8,307 nt of DNA from Bacteroidota bacterium (GTDB lineage Bacteria > Bacteroidota > Bacteroidia > Flavobacteriales > Flavobacteriaceae): contig JAACDY010000099.1 in assembly GCA_009936675.1 (NCBI GenBank), positions 1 through 8,307 on the forward strand. Reading direction: 5' to 3'. Shown here piece by piece: positions 6,587-8,307 of this stretch. The notes beneath the pieces are model-generated. The model was not told the DNA's origin. It saw nothing but the letters and a program-made list of their open reading frames with translations, and did no database searches. The stretch's first letter is position 1; the number at the start of each line of letters is the position of its first letter. The position numbers and the translations under genes are program-made.

Positions 6587-7333
6587 GTGATAAAATACCT
6601 TTCCATTATCAACCACCGAACGCTAATAACACTATTGCTTTCCTTATTGGTTCCTTTTTGTGCCTACAATTTTGAAATCATCTATAATATTGACCTTACC
6701 TTAATCAGTATAGCAATCATTTTTCCACTGGTTTTTGCCATCAGAGGCGCATTCAAACGAAGGGAAAAGGCATTGGAGTTTTTGAGTTTACATAGGGGCG
6801 CCATCAAAACGATAACTTATTTTTTTATGAACGCCGCTAAACTTCCCGACGACGCCAAAAAAGAAATAAAAGAAATCTTAAATGACCTTTCCAACTCCTT
6901 TTTAGATCACCTTTCTCAGCCCAATCACAATACCGATAAAATTGATGCCAAAACAGAGTTAATCTATCAGTTCATTGAAAAACACAATGAGGAATTATCC
7001 GGGGGAGTAAAACAAAAGATTTTTCGATTTATTAGAGATGTTCTTGTATCACAAGAAAATCTCATTGCCATACACACCCACAGAACCCCTATCAGCTTGA
7101 AAGCTTATTGTTTGATCTTTATTTATATGTTTCCTGTAATATATACTCCTACCATCATCAATAAGATCGGATTGGAAAACCCAGTTGGGTTAACTTATTT
7201 TGTTATCATTCTCAGCGAGTTTATTCTCATTTCTCTCTATAACATTCAAGATCAAATGGAATATCCATTTGATAAAGATGGATTGGATGACATTAAATTA
7301 GATTATTTTAAGGTCAATAGATCAATCAGATAA
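6587..7333 (+). CDS. Bestrophin-like integral membrane protein, GTG start
   Basis: A 248-aa membrane protein with hydrophobic segments at about 12-28, 36-54, 170-190 and 200-219 and a charged helical middle (about 56-165), presumably cytoplasmic. The second half carries HRTPISLKAY (165-174), IYMFPVIYTP (179-188) and, after the last hydrophobic segment, NIQDQMEYPFDKDGLDDI (219-236). That end resembles the block after the pore helices in bestrophin-type channels, where an N-x-E-x-PF...D-D-I motif is found in bacterial and eukaryotic members. A bestrophin-like anion channel is therefore the best guess. The bacterial subgroup is usually left as hypothetical, and ion selectivity cannot be read from the sequence. 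The start is GTG 6587: an in-frame TAA lies at 6578-6580 and the next ATG (codon 81) would remove two membrane segments. It is divergent from the CotH-like gene across only 38 bp; no clear promoter motif is seen there. Confidence 0.7.
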   Translation: MIKYLSIINHRTLITLLLSLLVPFCAYNFEIIYNIDLTLISIAIIFPLVFAIRGAFKRREKALEFLSLHRGAIKTITYFFMNAAKLPDDAKKEIKEILNDLSNSFLDHLSQPNHNTDKIDAKTELIYQFIEKHNEELSGGVKQKIFRFIRDVLVSQENLIAIHTHRTPISLKAYCLIFIYMFPVIYTPTIINKIGLENPVGLTYFVIILSEFILISLYNIQDQMEYPFDKDGLDDIKLDYFKVNRSIR

Positions 7334-7682
7334 ACTTTCCTTCTGAAGTAGTACAGAGCTGTTTTTAAATTCAGAAATGGGTTCTGACAGCAATTATATT
7401 TATAATATCTTTTTTGCTCTAAATAGTCATTTTATTTAGAATCTTCAATATTCATTCTCTCCCAAATAAGTCAATTTGGAATCGATTAATTTCATTAAAA
7501 AAAGTACCCATCATTGATAATTAGTAAAATAATTACATTTTTTACGATTTAAATTAGGGTTATTTTAATTAAAAATATTAAAAATCATTAATTTTACCAT
7601 TGTAAAGGTTAATTGTAACAATAATGTTAATATTGTACATAACTAGGGTAATTGAAATGAATAATTTTTATCATTTGGTGAA
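7334..7682. other. AT-rich region without a gene
   Basis: No credible coding frame is seen on either strand across most of this gap. The left part (7341-7391) has overlapping inverted repeats. The centre (about 7490-7600) is very AT-rich with A and T runs. The right part (7600-7640) carries three TTGTA copies, two GTTAAT copies 18 bp apart and the perfect inverted repeat ATTGT-A-ACAAT (7612-7622), which could be a regulator site for the gene at 7715. No DnaA-box cluster or tRNA is apparent. Confidence 0.6.
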
Positions 7683-7690
7683 TATCTTTG
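7683..7690 (+). promoter_or_regulatory. -7 element of the ankyrin-like gene promoter
   Basis: TATCTTTG is a perfect TAnnTTTG match 24 bp before the ATG at 7715, predicting a leader of about 18 nt. No TTG lies 19-21 nt upstream (the nearest, 7652-7654, is 28 nt away), so a -33 contact is weak or the promoter needs an activator. Confidence 0.5.
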
Positions 7691-7714
7691 TATCAAATAT
7701 AAAATGTATTTGTA

Positions 7715-8110
7715 ATGAAAAAGTGTTTATTCTCCTCACTCTTAATTTCCCTAACCACTTTAAGCGCAACAGAAGTGTTGATTTCTAAAGACAGTTTATC
7801 TATTGAAACTGTAGAAGAAAAATTTAATTTCACAGAAGAAAAGACGCTAACAGCCATTCAGACAGAAAACTATGAATATATAGATCAACTGATTCAGTCA
7901 GGCAAAATCAACCCTAGAATGAAAATCAATGGTAAACCATTAATCATTCATGCTGCCATCCACGACAAGGCAGAAATGATTTTATTATTGGCAACCCATG
8001 GAGCCATGTTGGTTGAACCTATTTGCGACGAAGGAAAAGATATTATGGAACACGCAAAAGAAAATAATGCCATCCACGCTCAAGCCCAGATTATCATCAT
8101 AAAAGCATAA
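7715..8110 (+). CDS. Small secreted ankyrin-repeat-like protein
   Basis: A 131-aa protein with a signal peptide (MKK, hydrophobic residues 5-17, likely cleavage after LSA at 18), so exported. The mature part has a linker rich in Glu and Ser, then about two ankyrin-type units. The first is LTAIQTENYEYIDQLIQSGKINPR (45-68). The second is NGKPLIIHAAIHDKAEMILLLATHGA (72-97), with the G-x-P-L-x-x-A-A and LL-x-x-x-G-A spacing of ankyrin repeats (TPLHxAA replaced by KPLIIHAA). A degenerate third helix pair, EGKDIMEHAKENNAI, follows. Ankyrin repeats bind other proteins; no catalytic residues are visible, and the partner is unknown. It has its own -7 element and a strong terminator downstream, so it is likely monocistronic. 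Similar short secreted ankyrin proteins are common in Bacteroidota, without known function. Confidence 0.75.
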   Translation: MKKCLFSSLLISLTTLSATEVLISKDSLSIETVEEKFNFTEEKTLTAIQTENYEYIDQLIQSGKINPRMKINGKPLIIHAAIHDKAEMILLLATHGAMLVEPICDEGKDIMEHAKENNAIHAQAQIIIIKA

Positions 8111-8198
8111 TCGGGTAAACAACGTCTAGATTCTACTGGCATTCACTTTGGCCATGATAACCTTCAGGAAGCACGATTAACACCATTTTATTTTTCAT

Positions 8199-8232
8199 AA
8201 AAAAACCTCTATTTAAAATAGAGGTTTTTTTT
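8199..8232. terminator. Bidirectional intrinsic terminator
   Basis: CCTCTATTT (8206-8214) and AAATAGAGG (8216-8224) are perfect inverted repeats around a single A, flanked by A7 on the left (8199-8205) and T8 on the right (8225-8232). A hairpin with a U tract forms on either strand (a few inner A-T pairs must open for the loop). It would end both the rightward ankyrin-like transcript and the leftward tRNA transcript. Confidence 0.9.
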
Positions 8233-8233
8233 G

Positions 8234-8307
8234 TGCGGGTGAAGGGACTCGAACCCCCACGCCGTGAAGCACTAGATCCTAAATCTAGCGTGTCTACCAA
8301 TTTCACC
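8234..8307 (-). tRNA. tRNA-Leu (anticodon TAG), 5' end beyond the window
   Basis: Read leftward, the sequence shows the Leu-type D region (GGTGAAATTGGTAGACACG), a perfect 5-bp anticodon stem CTAGA/TCTAG with loop TTTAGGA, a long variable arm, and the T arm GGGGG-TTCGAGT-CCCTT. It ends with the 3' acceptor strand CACCCGC and discriminator A at 8234. The anticodon TAG is at 8281-8279, decoding CUA and other CUN leucine codons. CCA is not encoded (the next bases are CAA), so it would be added after transcription. About 8 nt of the 5' acceptor side, expected to begin GCGGGTG, lie outside the window. Confidence 0.95.

Noticed and set aside
7490..7640. AT-rich block as a replication origin or attachment site.
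   Set aside because: No cluster of DnaA boxes (TTATCCACA-like), no long direct repeats, no integrase or replication gene nearby.
8111..8198. Small gene or RNA between the ankyrin-like gene and the terminator.
   Set aside because: 88 bp with no convincing frame, promoter or structure; best read as the 3' untranslated region.

Overview
The window looks like ordinary chromosome from a member of the Bacteroidota, most likely a Flavobacteriia- or Cytophagia-type marine or free-living bacterium. The grounds are: AT-rich DNA; near-absence of Shine-Dalgarno sequences; several upstream regions carrying the Bacteroidota -7 element TAnnTTTG, two of them with a matching -33 TTG at the right spacing; and protein families typical of that phylum. 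This assignment is inference from sequence style, not from a database match.

Layout from left to right. (1) A leftward PLP-dependent class V aminotransferase, cut by the window edge, is divergent from (2) a rightward pair, folA (dihydrofolate reductase) and fabD (malonyl-CoA:ACP transacylase), separated by 7 bp and probably co-transcribed. (3) A leftward DegT/DnrJ/EryC1/StrS sugar aminotransferase meets fabD tail to tail with 4 bp between stop codons. It is divergent from (4) waaA (Kdo transferase of lipid A-core synthesis). (5) A secreted alkaline phosphatase follows waaA and is interrupted near its C-terminus by an in-frame TGA. (6) Facing it, leftward, is a secreted protein with CotH-kinase-like motifs. 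Its signal-peptide start and its body lie in different frames, joined only if a run of nine T is read as ten. (7) Divergent from it is a bestrophin-like membrane protein with a GTG start. (8) A 381-bp AT-rich gap without a gene precedes (9) a small secreted ankyrin-like protein. (10) A strong bidirectional terminator then separates this from (11) a leftward tRNA-Leu(TAG) cut by the right edge.

Functionally the window mixes housekeeping (folate, fatty acid initiation, lipid A-core, tRNA) with cell-envelope and secreted proteins (alkaline phosphatase, CotH-like protein, bestrophin-like channel, ankyrin protein). The degT and waaA genes may both serve surface glycans, but nothing ties them into one pathway beyond sharing a 75-bp divergent promoter region. 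I see no CRISPR array, IS element, phage gene or defence system, and no evident new multi-gene system. The observations most worth a second look are the T9 frameshift within the signal-peptide region of the CotH-like gene, the in-frame TGA in the neighbouring alkaline phosphatase, and the two promoters of identical architecture (ATTG-N21-TAATTTTG).
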